Assembly: GCA_009760855.2 (NCBI GenBank)
Contig: WPIO01000026.1
Span: 4,570,501-4,634,500 of the forward strand
Direction of reading: 5' to 3'
Source: Cristatella mucedo
Taxonomy: Eukaryota; Bryozoa; Phylactolaemata; Cristatellidae
Length of the DNA stretch: 64,000 nucleotides
Shown here in pieces: positions 1 through 12,406 of this stretch (within the stretch, counting starts at the first letter, position 1; the number at the start of each line of letters is the position of its first letter). The translations under genes were made by a program, and so were the position numbers. The notes under the pieces were generated by a model. That model was not told the origin of the DNA. It made no database searches and saw nothing but the letters and a program-made list of their open reading frames with translations.

Positions 1-2509
1 CAACAAATATACTAGGACTGGTTCTATGACCCGGTCAGCCAGATCCGATGGGCTGTGCAGGAGCAGACCGACCAGAGTTGACCGATTCATCAAGATGGTA
101 CCACATAAGAATAGAGCTACAACGCCTTGAACCTGGTGCGGTCACATAGGGACCATTATATTAAAGATGCGGTAATTAGGTGCTTTATTTAGAAAAGGAC
201 TTCTTTGACGGTCAGCAAAGTGCAACCCACGGCCTGCTAGCCATCGCAAAGCAGACGGCGTTCAGTGGGCCCACGACCACACCTACGGGAAAGAAGGTGA
301 ATGGAATTCTGTTTTATGGATTGACTAAAGCAAGTTCACCAAACTTGATAATGGAAAACGATGCACAAACGTTATTCAGAGAAAAGATTAGGCTTATCAG
401 CAAGATTGCCTTAAACCTGCAGTGAAATTCGGTAGCAAATCGGCAATGATTTTGGAGCAGCTTCACAATAAAAGGTTTTGGAGCTCTGCATCCGATCAAA
501 GGCATAGACGACAAACAAGTGCAAGTGCATGTGATCAAGCAAGTTTGATTGCAAAGCGCAAACACTCTGAATGGCAAATCGCTAAACTTCACAGCAGCAT
601 AATGATTCTAATCCTACTGCCAGGTCAGTAAAGAACTTTTTTAATAAAATGGTATGGTGCTGATACACCGGCTCAGCCAGTCGCATGATCTGAATCCTAT
701 ATAGTGACTATGCAACGACTTCGACAAAAAGGTTGGGCAGTAGCTTAGACTGCATCGGTAGCCGACCTTTCCAGTAAAATTCAGGCTCCTTGGAATGCTA
801 CATCAGAAGTGACAATGCAGAAGATGTATGCATGCTAGATAAATGATTTTTTACGAAACAAGTAACAGATAAGCTACTCGACGATAACCTGTAGTTCTGG
901 CTGCGGATATACTTCAGGTGAATGTTCAGGCAGGCTCGCAGTGGCTAAAATGTGCCTAGAAATCTTAACGTGATGCCAAACAGTGTCAGCTGACTTGTAT
1001 GTGAAAGAGGACTCTCTTACACGAGGCCATTCATTACATGAAGGACATTACTTGAGGTGACTTTTTTGGTGCCCTGACGACAAAACGATTTTTAAGTAGG
1101 TTCCAAACCGGAGGGATTGGCCCATAATTAAAGTATCTGTCGAAAAGTTGAGTTTAAATGATAAAAGCTCAACATGGGCTCCATAAAAGTATTTCAGTTA
1201 GTGTGTGCAGGTGCACGGAATTAGGAGAGGTCAAGTATGGCCACACTACTGCTGACCAATGAAGTATTGCTCCACAAAACCGATTGGGGCTCACAGGTGT
1301 GTGCACTGAACATGGTCATCATTGCAAGGTGAGCAGTTATTAATGCTGGCTGCAAGGCCGAGCATCGCCAGTCTATCCAGTCCCATCGGAATAAGCGATA
1401 GGAAGAAGCGAAACATAAGCATACTTGGATGACTTGCAGTGGGTATGCATGCCTAGGCAGAAAAAGGAGGTCATAAGGAAAAGTGGTGGGGCACCATCAT
1501 ACTCCCGAAAGGAAATAAGTTCCTATATGGGCTGTAAATAAATATAATCGCATGGTGTGCACAACTTTTGTATGCCTTGAGGAAAATCCTCTTATTATCC
1601 AAGCCGAACCAGCTGAAGCCATGTTGTGAGTATAGGTTTATGGCCTACGTATTTCTCTTCCTTCCCGCAGTCAATTTCTTCTTTTTTTCTGATAACGATT
1701 TCTGTCACCTAGAACTAGGAGTGGGAGATATCTCTACACATGTGACAAGATTCCAGACAACTTGTTCACATAAGAGACCATGCCCACTAATAAATCAGCC
1801 GAATTGGTAATGCCTTCTTATCACAAATGCCACGAGTTTATCACACTATGCAGCATGGTTTCTGTTCCTGGGTACTAAGTTTTATTTTCCATGATCACGT
1901 GCCTCAAAAGTAGACAATGGTCGTTATTTCACACAAGCTTTACTTTGTGACCTGGCTACTTCACGGATCAGCATGAAATTTGACGTGTGAATTTAAGCTG
2001 TGTTAGATCAAGTTTATTTCTGATTACGTTAGGATAATTATTGCTAATAATATGAATGATCAGAATATATAGCTCCAGGACGTTTGACGACGTGCAAAGC
2101 AATACTTATCCTAACAAAATCAGAAGCAAACTATTGCAGCAATATGCAAGCACAGCTGAACTCATATTTCAAATATCACGGTCAATGAAGTACTGGCTGA
2201 GTTATGGAATTTACAAGGCACGCAAAGCTCCACTGTTATGAAGCTGTTAAAAAGTAACAAGCATGCACCCCAACAAGCTGCAAAATATTTCTCGATGCAC
2301 CAAGGTTAACCAATGCTGGGATTAGTAATTTTTGTATTTGTAGACATGTTGTTTCTGGATTGCTACCAGGTTCGAAACATTTAGCTTAGTCATTTTTCCT
2401 TGTATAGAGAAATCGTCAAAACTTCCCAATCCTTTGTGTCTTCGAAATGTGTCTTCGAAATGCATTCTAATTGTTGGACAATTTTTTCAGTATTTTCTTC
2501 ACATGTTAT
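1..2509. other. No recognisable gene (host DNA)
   Basis: Only short random reading frames are visible, with no domain match, no tRNA-like boxes and no clear repeat. Downstream exons of the minus-strand NTHL1-like gene would be expected in this direction, but I could not recognise any of them here. Confidence 0.4.
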
Positions 2510-3336
2510 AATAACAATAATAATGCACTTGATAAAGCGCCCTCAGAGAACTTAATCTCTTTCTGGGCGCTTTACATTTGATGAAAAGTGAAATGCAATT
2601 GAATGGTAAGTAAAATCATGCTTGAAGAACAAAGTGAATAATATAGTTAAGGGTGACATGCACAGGGTCAGCATGCAAATGTGGTTAGTGGCAGCATGAA
2701 CAGTGTCAGCACGCATAAGCACATCAAGGACGAATCACAGGGATCCACTAAATGCTGTCCTAAATAGGTGTGTTTTTAAGTTTTTTTTAAATGTGGTCAG
2801 GTCAGGGGATGTTCTGACGCAGGTCGGGAGGGAGTTCCAGGCTTTGGGAGCATGCGAACTAAATGCACGGTCTCCAAAGGATTTAAGGTTTGTACGAGGT
2901 ATTTATAGACTGTTGGATTCCGAAAAGCGGGTGGTACGATGCTTGGCCTGATGGGGTAGTATATCTGACAGATAGGCTGGAGCCATAGAATGAAGGGACC
3001 TAAAAGTGAGCGACAAAACCTTGAAGTCAATCCGTTGCTTGACTGGTAGCCAGTGCTGGTCGGCGAGAAGTGGACTAATGTGGCAACTGCGACGCTCACG
3101 ACAGACAAGCCTAGCTGCGGAGTTTTGCACCAGCTGCAATCGCCTGATCGCACATGCTGGTAAGCCAGTAAGCAGTGAGTTGCAGAAGTCGAGACGGGAT
3201 GTCACGAATGCATGGAACAACTTGGACGTGGTATCCTTATCTAAACAAGCCCGAATTTGAGCAATGTTATGAAGCTGAAAATAGGCAGATTTAACTGTGG
3301 AGCTGATATGGTCGTCTAACGAGAGGTCACCTTAAA
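2510..3336 (-). mobile_element. CR1/L2-like LINE, 5'-truncated 3' fragment
   Basis: On the minus strand this encodes the C-terminal end of a LINE ORF2, the region downstream of the reverse transcriptase palm. Visible motifs are TSRLDFCNSLL, QLVQNSAARL and HWLPVKQRIDFK. The fragment ends in a 3' stem-loop (about 2526-2580, an inverted pair around AAAGCGCC/GGCGCTTT) followed by a degenerate (ATT)n tail. Frameshifts split the frame (minus-strand pieces near 2903-3220 and 2797-3153). Near-identical copies occur throughout the window. This copy is a dead 5'-truncated insertion. Confidence 0.88.
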
Positions 3337-3562
3337 AGTCTCTGCTAACAACTTATTTGTTCCAGTCAGCTTTCTCATCGATCGGCGGACGTTGTTATTT
3401 GTTTCTGTGTGGTTTGCATGCTCACCGGTGCATGATCCAGTGAATTTTACAGGCCTGATGTCCTAATAACTGGCGGCACTGAGTGTTTTCGAAGCTTACT
3501 TTTGCAAGCTTGGCAAAGCATGATACTTGTCTAAGCATGATACCGTGCAGGTCAATAATTTT

Positions 3563-4530
3563 TAATAATAATAATAATACATTTGTATAACAGCCTCGGA
3601 GAACTGAATCTCTCTCTAGGCACTTTACAGATATTGCATATAAAGCATAACCAAATGTTTGGTGGTAACATCTGCAAGCAGCAGGCACAGTGTAAGCAGG
3701 TAGAAGCACATGAAGGACGAATCACAAAGACCCACCCAATGTTGTAATAAAAAGGTGCTTTAAGCTTCTTTTTAAATGTTGTCAAGTCAGGGGACGTTGT
3801 GACGTGCGTCGGTAGTGAGTTCCAGCCTTGGGAGCATAGGAACTAAATGCACGGTCCCAACGATTTTGAAGTTTGCACGCGGCATGGCTAAATGATTCGA
3901 GTCAGAACAGCGTGTTGTACGATTCTTTGCCTGGTGGAGCAGTAGTTCTGATAGCTGGGCTGGAGCCAGAGAATAGAGGGACCTAAAAGTAAGTGACAGA
4001 ATCTTGAAGTCCATGCGCTGCTTGACTGGGAGCCAGTGCAGGTCGGCGAGAAGTGGCTTGATGTGGCAATTACGATACTAAAGAGAGACGACAGGTGAGC
4101 TTAGCTGCATAGTTTAGCACTAACTGTAAGCGCCTAATTGCACAGGCCGGTAGACCAGAAAGCAGTGAGTTACAGAAGACAAGACGGGATGTCACAAATG
4201 CATGGACCAATTAGACGTGGTATCCCTGTCTAAGCAAGCCCGAATTTTAGAAATGTTATATAGCTGAAAGTGGGCAGACTTGACTGTGGAGCTGATGTCA
4301 TAGTCTAATGAAAGGTTACTTTGGAACAGGACACCTAGGTTACGTTCAGACGCAACAGGCGATACGCTGGTAATGCCGAGTTTGAGAGGCAGGTTTTCCC
4401 AATTTCTGAATCACACTCGGTTTGCCTATAACTATATAGCTATATATAACTATATACTAGTAAGTTGATTTTATCGTCATTCAATTTAAAAAAGTTTGCT
4501 ATCATCCATGTTGGGATGTCATCAATACAT
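3563..4530 (-). mobile_element. CR1/L2-like LINE, older diverged 3' fragment
   Basis: This is the same family and orientation as the copy at 2510-3336 but more diverged. The (ATT)n tail is at 3567-3582, followed by the shared 3' stem-loop and a broken ORF2 C-terminus (a minus-strand piece at 3787-4014 has FKILSLTFRSLYSLAP). It reaches further 5' than its neighbour, to the sequence just downstream of the YADD region. The divergence and multiple breaks suggest an older insertion. Confidence 0.8.
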
Positions 4531-5146
4531 GCAGCAAGGGTGCGTAGAGAATTCGACGTGCTAACCTTTGGTTGACGATCCCACTGAAGCAAGTTGTAAA
4601 ATTTCTAAATAGAGATCTAGTTCCATTAGAGTGCTATACAAACGACCGATAATAAATATAATAATTATAGCTACACCATAGTGGCCAACTAGCCGGCCGA
4701 AAGATACACGTAGCGAGAATAAGGCACTCGACCTGACGCAGGGTTACTTTTGATACCTGCTTGCTTTTCCATCTATGAATGTCTAACATGACTGGTGGAA
4801 AACTTTCAGGCAGATGGAAATATGACCTTGATTATTGCTTCTGGGATTACATTTCCTGAATTTAGATGATTAGGAGCAATATTTATTATAATCTGGACCA
4901 TCAATAAGGACCATTATTGTAATACTTGATCAGATGTTTGCCACTTTTGTAAAAGTAAAAATGGGGGATGTGCTCTAGACAGCAATAGGGTTCAGGTTTT
5001 CTTTTGCTCCTTATGAGTTCTGACAGCTCATTAACTTAATTTTTCCACAAATGCACACGAATCTCTCTGTTACGATTCTGTGTTGGGACTATGTTCGTGG
5101 ACTATCCAAATACAGATATTCAGACAAGCGATCGAAGCCACTGAAG

Positions 5147-5226
5147 TCATCAATAATAACAGTAATAATACATTTGCTAGAGAGCCCTCAGAGAACTCAA
5201 TCTCTTTCTAGGCACTTTACATTTAC
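5147..5226 (-). mobile_element. LINE 3'-tail fragment
   Basis: About 80 bp contain only the family's 3' stem-loop and (ATT)n-type tail, oriented on the minus strand. It lies in the presumed first intron of the NTHL1-like gene, just 24 bp from the splice donor. Confidence 0.75.
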
Positions 5227-5249
5227 AGCTACCATTCAGCATCTCTCAC

Positions 5250-5639
5250 CTCCGGTCTGGCATCTTTATCGCTGATGACGTCACAGCCCATTGTGTCGAC
5301 TGGAGCATCCAATTTTTCTCTCATCTTACGAATGTTCTGCAACTGCTCATGCCACTTTGGTGGCTCCCAGCAAGGCATCTCCTGCTTAATCGGGGTCTCA
5401 TAAGCCACCTGAATGTGCCGTCGCTTTCTTGATCCAGGGACAGAGGCAACTCGAGCCATCTTCGAAAGGGCTTTTGCAGGTGATGCTGACACTTTGACAG
5501 GATCAGATATCGTGCAGCATTCAGACGACTGCAGAGCTCTCATGCTCACTGTCGATGTGGAAGCAGCCGCCAGTATTTCCACTGACTTTCGCTTTGCAGA
5601 GCCTCTCGTAAAATAACCAGACGACGACAACGTGCTCAT
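5250..5639 (-). CDS. NTHL1: Endonuclease III homologue (NTHL1-type), first coding exon
   Basis: NTHL1 is the bifunctional DNA glycosylase/AP lyase that starts base-excision repair of oxidised pyrimidines in nucleus and mitochondria. The minus-strand frame starts with ATG at 5639 and runs 130 codons to CCGGAG, followed by a consensus splice donor GTGAGAG. Residues about 71-128 carry the conserved pre-catalytic segment: a basic RKRRHIQVAYE stretch, then CWEPPKWHEQLQNIRKMR and KLDAPVDTMGCD. These correspond to the VPVWEP...NIRAMR...DAPVD block of animal NTHL1. The N-terminus (Ser/Ala/Lys-rich) fits the family's variable, basic, targeting-type N-terminus. The catalytic helix-hairpin-helix and Fe-S exons are not in this exon and were not recognised in the 5.2 kb further along the minus strand. 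They may lie beyond the window. Confidence 0.82.
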
Positions 5640-5666
5640 TGTTACTCGGGTGCGACACGAGTAACA
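5640..5666. repeat. Perfect 9-bp inverted repeat abutting the NTHL1 start codon
   Basis: TGTTACTCG, a 9-base spacer, then CGAGTAACA. The inner arm ends exactly one base before the ATG of the NTHL1-like exon, so in a minus-strand transcript the hairpin would occupy the last 27 nt of the 5' leader. A role in translation is inference only. Confidence 0.6.
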
Positions 5667-5759
5667 ATCTCTACACTTTCAGGAGCTAGATGATATCTGC
5701 AATGGCAATCAGGGCAACAACTGCATCGTGGCACCAATAGGCAAAAGTCATAGCATAAC

Positions 5760-5936
5760 CACACTTGAATGCTGACTCTGTGCATGTCACCCATAACCAT
5801 GTAATTCTTGTTCTTTATCGAGCATGCTACGACTAACCATTCGATCGTGTTTACTGTGCAGCAAATGTAAAGCGCCTAGAAACAGATCGAGTTCTCAGAA
5901 GGCGCTGTATCAAGTGTTATTATTATTATTATTATA
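5760..5936 (+). mobile_element. LINE 3'-UTR/tail fragment
   Basis: This plus-strand fragment holds the final ~175 bp of the CR1/L2-like family: the GCATGTCACC...ACCAT segment, the 3' stem-loop (AAAGCGCC...GGCGCTGT) and a (TTA)n tail at 5917-5934. It has no coding part. Confidence 0.8.
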
Positions 5937-7690
5937 GCAGTGCTTTCTGCGTGAATAAGAGCACCGGTCCAGATAGCATCTCGTAAATTAGACATTTGAT
6001 GTTTTATATTCCAGAAGTCTTCAATAGATCATTGCATGCTCTTGCCTCGACCTCCATGCCATGAACACCTTGATTGGGATGAAGGTAAAGCAATTAAGTT
6101 CATGCACTGCTTGCAAGCTTACGCATCTAACCATGCTAGCAATCATTAACTTCACTATTTCTGTTAAACGACCCCCTAACTTAGCTAAATACAATTAGAG
6201 AATTCCAGGTACCACTTGTTACTAACAATTTGGTATGAAAGAGATGCACCGTCAATGTGATACATAATGATTAGCAAATAGCATCAGCAGGGCTCGCCCA
6301 TTTACTAGTAATCGCATTTTTCTTGCTGCCACTTTTGGGAATTCGCCTGCGGTTGTGCCTTCCGAGCCCAGCGACCAGCTCTTGTAAAATCGTCTTCCAG
6401 AATGTTCTCTCAAGCACTGAGCAGCACGGCAAACAACATCCAGATTTCCAGTAGATTGCCAGCGTCATTGTCGACGTCAGCAAGCTCAGTATGTGAAATG
6501 ACATAATTTAGTCTCAACTGAGATGCATCAAGTCTGCAGAAAATTAGACAAATGCCACATCAAAATGGAGGAATTCGGTAGGCTCATCCAAAATGTTTGA
6601 GTGGACACTCAATACCATTGGTGGGTCAATCCCCTGGAGCATACCAAGTGGCTACCTGGCATGTCCCTTAAACTCATTTATGATTGGCTATATTGTGCGA
6701 ACTCGAGGTTTAGCATGTCCTTGGATAAGTGCTGAGTAGGCATTTGGGCACCTCTCTTCCCCATTAATCAGTCCTGTAGCGAGGCACCGAATCAAAGTAA
6801 CTTCCGACTGCGATCTTGAGCGTACAGTGTAAAGCTAATAGACGAAAATACTTATTCCATCACTTGTGCATTTCAGTAGTGCAAATCTATAATTGATATT
6901 TCTATACAGTACTTCAACAGTATATTCAATGAACGAACGATGGCACAACTTAGCCGACTAGCGGTCGCCAACAGGCGTAGCGTTTGGGACCAAGGCTTTG
7001 GAGACCGGTTCGAGCGACTAGATAAGCAGTGATGCGAGCACATACGAAAAGTTCCTATTCAATAAATGTACAGGGCATTACGTGAGCAACTTAAGAACAA
7101 CTTGCGCTCGCTTCCGGTCGTCAGTAGGCGGCGCACCGTTCGGGATGCACGCTTCGGCGACCGGATATTGAATAACGCACGGATCCAGGTCAAGCAAACT
7201 GCGGAGAAGCTTTAAGATAAAACCGTACACCAACGCTTACCTTGTTTATAAACACCTTTGGTCAAAATTAGGAGCCCAAACAGGACGAGAAGGATGCGTC
7301 TACCAGGCTGAAGCACGTGGAGGCGTAGGACCCAGCAGCTGATAACCCGGAAGCACCATTACTAGCCACACCCAGCTTACGGCGACCGGAAGAGTAGCAG
7401 TAGGCCGGTGCCAGAAATTTTTCCGCGGCTATTAATGCGCAGTCAGGCGCTTTTGAAATTCGGCTAGCCCCTAACTTCAGGGACCTGTCATAAGTTCAAC
7501 ATCCTCTCTGCTAAATTCAGCGGGGATATCGGCTTCAATCTTCCCTGTGGGAATGAAGCTCAACTCCTCAACTCTTTAAGACCCCTTTTAAGTGATTTGT
7601 TAAAGCTGCATTTACACCATCGACTCTTCTTCCAAATAGATATGCGAGATAAAGTTACCGTCAAGCAAACCAGAAATTTCCTACAATTGA
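5937..7690. other. No gene; imperfect ~65-bp direct repeat
   Basis: No exon is recognisable. Two related GC-richer segments, about 6960-7010 and 7112-7165, share a CGGTCG...AGGCG...GCGACCGG-like framework and look like a diverged direct duplication of unknown type. Confidence 0.35.
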
Positions 7691-7699
7691 ACGCTTGAG

Positions 7700-7975
7700 T
7701 TTATCGAGGCGGTCATGGTAAGGGAGCGAATCTGGGATATCTTGTACCCAGGTTCGGTTGGCTGGGACCGGACGGCTGCCATGTGATAAGGGTCACCAGA
7801 AAGGCCACGGCCTGACCTATGGGCGTGGCCGGATATGCCATGATGCCATGTCGGCGGGGCTTGTGGAAACCTGAAGGTTGGCCTCATAAGTCGTAGTGCC
7901 GCGGGCTCTCGGTCTCGCACCTTAATGCACCTGGATGGGTGTCGGGCGCTCCCCGGAGATGCAGCCACTCACGCA
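7700..7975 (+). repeat. Dispersed repeat, copy 1
   Basis: The sequence matches the reverse complement of about 15745-15975. Shared blocks include GTTCGGTTGGCTGGGACCGG, TAAGTCGT and ATGCACCTGGAT, in the same order. It has no reading frame of note. It is an uncharacterised interspersed repeat of at least ~280 bp. Confidence 0.6.
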
Positions 7976-8403
7976 AGTCAGCGAGGGCCCAAAGCCCGAG
8001 ATGGGCTGGAGATAAGCACGCTTATTGTTAAGGCTTGTATATTCCACGTCCCCCTGTAGCGTGTTGTCCGTGGCCCCTTCGGTGAGCTGAGATGTACCAC
8101 GCTAGCAAATTCCCGTTACTGCAGCCAATGTTACATACCGTATTTTTACGAGTGGAAGTTGCAATTTTTTCCATTTTTTCGAAATAACCCCGTGACTTAG
8201 ACAATGTAAATCAAATAATCTAAAAATTAAAAGACCACTCCTGGCCTTTCTATCTAGACTGCTCAACTTATTTATATAGGATCAGCTATTGTATACTATA
8301 CTTTACTTTAGCTGACCATATACCTTAGAATTTCGAATTTCAAACATTTTGGATGAACTGAAGATGATGCAATCTATGAGGAAAGAGATGATTCAGACAA
8401 TAA

Positions 8404-9815
8404 TGTAGCGCCTTGCTGGCCTAAGCTTAATTTTAGCGCGAACAAGAGCTGTTCGGCGGCGGGCAAGAACTCCTTTGTCCTGGAGCAGTGAGCCAAAGAG
8501 GAGCGTCAGTGCGGTTAGAGAGCAAGAGCTTAAGAGCGAGCCAGGAAGCTCTGAAGCCAGCGGTGGCGATTCGGCCTCTCGATTTGGAACGATACCCGCG
8601 GGAGCGGCTGATTGATTTGGGCTGGCCTGTCAACCCCCGCCATCACTCTGTCCAAAAACAATCGTCTGGAATCCATTCGCCATTCAAGCTGGACAGAGGT
8701 GCCCTTCCAGTGGCCTAGTGACGGTATTAATTCCTTACCGTAATGGGCCACGGTGTCGGGCCCAATACCACTAAGCTCCATTGTCTCAGCTAAGTATTTA
8801 AGAGTCGAGCGACGCTCGCTCTTGGTCTTTTGTTCGGCTGTCACTTCGGCTTTGCTTCGACGCCGTCGGACTCGTTTCTCTGAAAGCGAGGGAGGAGGTC
8901 GGGCTGTTCGCCGGCGATTGACGGGACACGACGAGACAGCGCTAGGAGGATTCGGTGGACTCCACCGAATACGGTCGTATCGCGCCCGAGCTGGCATTTT
9001 GTGCTTCTTTTGTGTTTTGCGTGCGCGCGCTCGCACGTGGTCTCGGCATAAGGATTTGCCGGTGCGAGCTAGACGTAGTTGGTGTGGTGAGTGAGATATT
9101 CCGTTGGTTCGGGCTCCTTTGTCTATTAGGGCCGTCCCCCTAGAGACGTAGGTAGCCTAAGTGTGGAGACGTGTTTCCTCCGCAAGAGTGCTTGAGGTGG
9201 TTTAGGTGGGGTGTTCCTGCCGTTAAGGTAGAAGCGGAGCCCTAGTTCTCCAGTCAGGGTCTAGGCTCCGGTTCGGGCTCCGTCTATTTGGGTCATTCCC
9301 CACTATATACGTAGGTAGCCTAAGTGTGGAGATGTGTTTCCTCCGCAAGAGTGCTTGGAGTAGTGCATGATGAATTCGTGCCGCACGGTGGAAGCGGAGC
9401 CCTAGTTCTCCAGTCAGGGTCTAGGCTCCGGTTCGGGCTCCTCGTCTGATTCGGGTCGCTCCCCACAATAGACTTAGGTAGCCTAAGTGTGGGGGACGTA
9501 TTCCCTCCGCAAGAGTGCGTGTGCTATTGAGAGCGTGTGAGGAGTGTGGAGATAAAACTGAGCTATACGCTCAGCGACTTTGTGCGCTTGCGAATAAAGC
9601 TCAGTAAAATCCCTAATTTGTGTGCCTCGCTTTCCGACTCACGCCGTGGACTCACGACCCTCTTTAGTAACGATAAGTTGGTCAGCGCCAGAAACGCTTG
9701 TTTCATGGCGGCCTGCTTATTTCGCGCAGACGCGCACCGAACGGCTTTAGGCGCTAGGTTACGCCGCTAGGTAAGCGGCAGGTTAACCCTACCCCGCCGA
9801 GCCTTCGGAGTTACA
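8404..9815 (+). mobile_element. Solo-LTR-like element (~1.4 kb), copy 1
   Basis: The unit is bounded by TGTA at 8404 and TACA at 9812-9815, the TG...CA ends expected for an LTR. It is repeated at 44705-45959. It contains a GC-rich probable promoter region, three ~165-bp internal tandem units and an AATAAA at about 9593. No gag/pol is adjacent, so it behaves as a solo LTR. A clear 4-5-bp target duplication is not visible. Orientation is set by the AATAAA near the 3' end. Long frames inside it (for example 8753-9094) look non-coding. Confidence 0.65.
9110..9535 (+). repeat. Three ~165-bp tandem units inside the LTR
   Basis: Each unit carries GGTAGCCTAAGTGTGG, then a TCCTCCGCAAGAGTG block, then a GAAGCGGAGCCCTAGTTCTC block and a GGTTCGGGCTCC block. 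The second LTR copy has only about one unit, so unit number varies between copies. Confidence 0.75.
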
Positions 9816-10208
9816 ATGAAAATGCTGCAAAAAACTATGAAAATTTTAGCAGTGATACTGATGACGAGCTTTTTGCTAACTGTGATGACTAAAGCAAACT
9901 TATATTAATACAAAATGAGCTATTCAGTCATAATATTTTTCTTTCAATAAAAAATTCAAAAATCTGTGTCCATAAATTTATGGTGCGACTTATACTTGGG
10001 TGCGACTTATAATCGTAAAAATACGATAAATTTCGTCTTAGCTGGTACTTATGAGGTTTGCCGCTCGTCTTCGAGATTGCTTTGGTCCTAGAATGTCCTC
10101 CCGCCGTGTGGGCTGGCCTCGTGTTTTCTACGGTCCCCCATAGTCTAAATGTACCTAGGGCCCCTAGTAGTTCTGTTTTGTTCCCCTGCTGCTGATAGCC
10201 CATGAGAT

Positions 10209-10998
10209 ATTTTATAAAGAGGTTTATAATAATAATAATAATGTACTTGATAAAGCGCCCACAGAGAACTTAATCTCTTTCTAGGCGCTTTACATTTGAT
10301 GCAAAGGGAAATGCAATTAAATGGTAAGTAAAATCATGCTTGAAAAACAAACAAAATTAATAACATGGTTAGGGGTGACATGCACAGGGTCAGCATGCAA
10401 ATGTTGTTAGTGGCAGCATGAACAGTGTCAGCACGCATAAGCATGTGAAGGACGAATCACAGGGACCCACTAAATACTGTCCTAAATAGGTGTGTCTTTA
10501 GGTTCCTTTTAAATGTGGTCAGGTCAGGGGATGTTCTGACGCAGGTCGGGAGGGAGTTCCAGGCTTTGGGAGTATACGAACTAAATGCACTGTCTCCAAA
10601 GGATTTGAGGTTTGTACGAGGTATTTCTAGACTGTTGGATTCCGAAAAGCGGGTGGTACGATGCTTGGCCTGACGGGGGAGTATGTCGGAGAGATAGGCT
10701 GGAGCCATAGAATGAAGGGACCTAAAAGTGAGCGACAAAACCTTGAATTCAATCCGTTGCTTGACTGGTAGCCAGTGAAGGTCGGCGAGAAGTGGAGTAA
10801 TGTGGCAACTGCGACGCTCACGACAGACAAGCCTAGCTGCAGAGTTTTGCACCCACTGCAATCGCCTGATCGCACATGCTGGTAGGCCAGTAAGCAGTGA
10901 GTTGCAGAAGTCGAGACGGGATGTCACGAATGCACGGGCCATCTTGGACGCGGTATCCTTATCTAAACAAGCCCGAATTTTAGCAATATTATGAAGCT
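10209..10998 (-). mobile_element. CR1/L2-like LINE, 5'-truncated, long ORF remnant
   Basis: A minus-strand (ATT)n tail at 10229-10244 and the shared 3' stem-loop precede a 161-codon open remnant of the ORF2 C-terminus (10457-10942). The remnant has TSRLDFCNSLLTGLP, HWLPVKQRIEFKVLS and a C-terminal TFKRNLKTHLFR. The long open frame implies a fairly recent insertion. Confidence 0.88.
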
Positions 10999-12406
10999 GA
11001 AGGTTTGATCAAAAGGCCGTTCTTCTTATCCTAACTCAGCGTCGAGCCGAGCATGGCGGGAGCCTGAGCATGGCCCGAGCGGTGCTGGGCGGGAAATAGC
11101 CTCTGCCCCTGTATATTGGTTACAGTCTTGTGCCCTGGTAATAGAATCGCGTCATTACGATGAAGAGCCATGTCATCGACTGGGAGGTCTTTTTCCGACT
11201 AGTTGCTAGATCTACATGGGTTTGAATGGACACGTGTCTCTCCCAGATCTCATCAGCTCCCTCAACCAAGATACATCGAGCGCTGCAAAACATCGAAAAT
11301 GCTGCTGCAATTATAGATACGAATTGGCTTGTTTGTCTTAAATACTCAAGCCAGGTCATACATTGTACTAATGGCCAGAAGTAGGCAGCAATATTTCCAT
11401 GTGTTTGCAATGGGTAAACGTGTGAGAGCACTTCATTTGCTAATGAAGTTCACTTGGTTGCTGGTTCTGAGGTCTCAGAAGCGCTACGATATCAAAGTTG
11501 CCTGCTTTAATCGATACTTGTAGAGAATGGCGTGACTAAGAAGTATGCCGAGGACAGGTCGGCTCTGTTACACTCGACCCTACGGCCAGCCCAACGATCA
11601 GAATTCCGAATGACGGGCCGGCACTCGTAAGTCCTAAGGGATGCGAAGAGCTCGACTTGCGTACGTTCGCCCCGACTACGCCGGTCAGGTCTGGCTGTAG
11701 CATGTGGACTAGCTACGCCCCAGATGCCCCAGGTGGAGGGGGGCTTGCCCTTGAGCAGTGGTTACCTGAGGGTCTGCCAACCACCACTCAGCCGCGACCC
11801 TAACGACCGCTCGCAGGAATAACGATGCCCATCCACGAAAAGAATCAAAGATCTGCACCCGCACCGCACATGCAGATCTTTGTTCGGCGCATTAAAGAGT
11901 TATTTCTAGCGGACGCGTATTGCTTAGCGATGAAGTTGCTCATTCTGCTGCTGCTGTGGCTCGAGGAGGCGACTGCGACGAATTTGGTAGAAATCCAGCT
12001 CCAGGAGGTGAGTCAGCTCTCTTCTTTGGTGCGGCGGCTGCCTTTGGCACGCCATTTCTGTGCCACACAATGGCTGTGATGGACGCAAGAAGCTAAAGCA
12101 ATTTGTTCTGAAGCAGATGGCTTAGTAGTAATGCGAGTGCTCGGCTCTCGAATTGCCTCTGCCAGGATGCCAAGTATGTTCAACAACGTGCCGAGCATGA
12201 CTCATACGATTGCTGTACACCTTTTATCGTGAGAAAGCTCGGTTTTCTCGTGTAGCATAATTAGGCGATCCTTCCGAAAAATGCATTTTCAGCAACCATG
12301 AGAATAGTGTACGAGTAATCAACTCAGGCAGAAATCAATGCATGACTAGGCTCCAGGTAGCCATTAACTTGGAAAGATGTGAATTTCTGTAGACTCAACA
12401 GTCACT
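10999..12406. other. No recognisable gene (host DNA)
   Basis: Short unrelated frames only. A GC-rich stretch at about 11540-11815 is compositionally distinct, but I could not match it to another segment of the window. Confidence 0.4.

Larger units (their letters stand above)
8137..10027. mobile_element. TIR DNA transposon remnant, split by an LTR
   Basis: The left end reads ACCGTATTTTTACGA (8137-8151). The right end reads TCGTAAAAATACGAT (10013-10027), an inverted repeat matching 14 of 15 bases and flanked by TA-rich DNA. Inside the ends, short acidic coding stretches are visible on the plus strand (around 8352-8403 and 9823-9890, the second ending in a DTDDELF-type tail and stop). They look like the acidic C-terminus of a transposase, possibly pogo/CENP-B-like, interrupted by the 1.4-kb LTR at 8404-9815. 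The family assignment is inference; the TIRs and the split are seen directly. Confidence 0.6.

Noticed and set aside
8530-9036. 168-codon minus-strand frame inside the LTR
   Set aside because: GC-rich LTR sequence. The second LTR copy does not keep the frame open.
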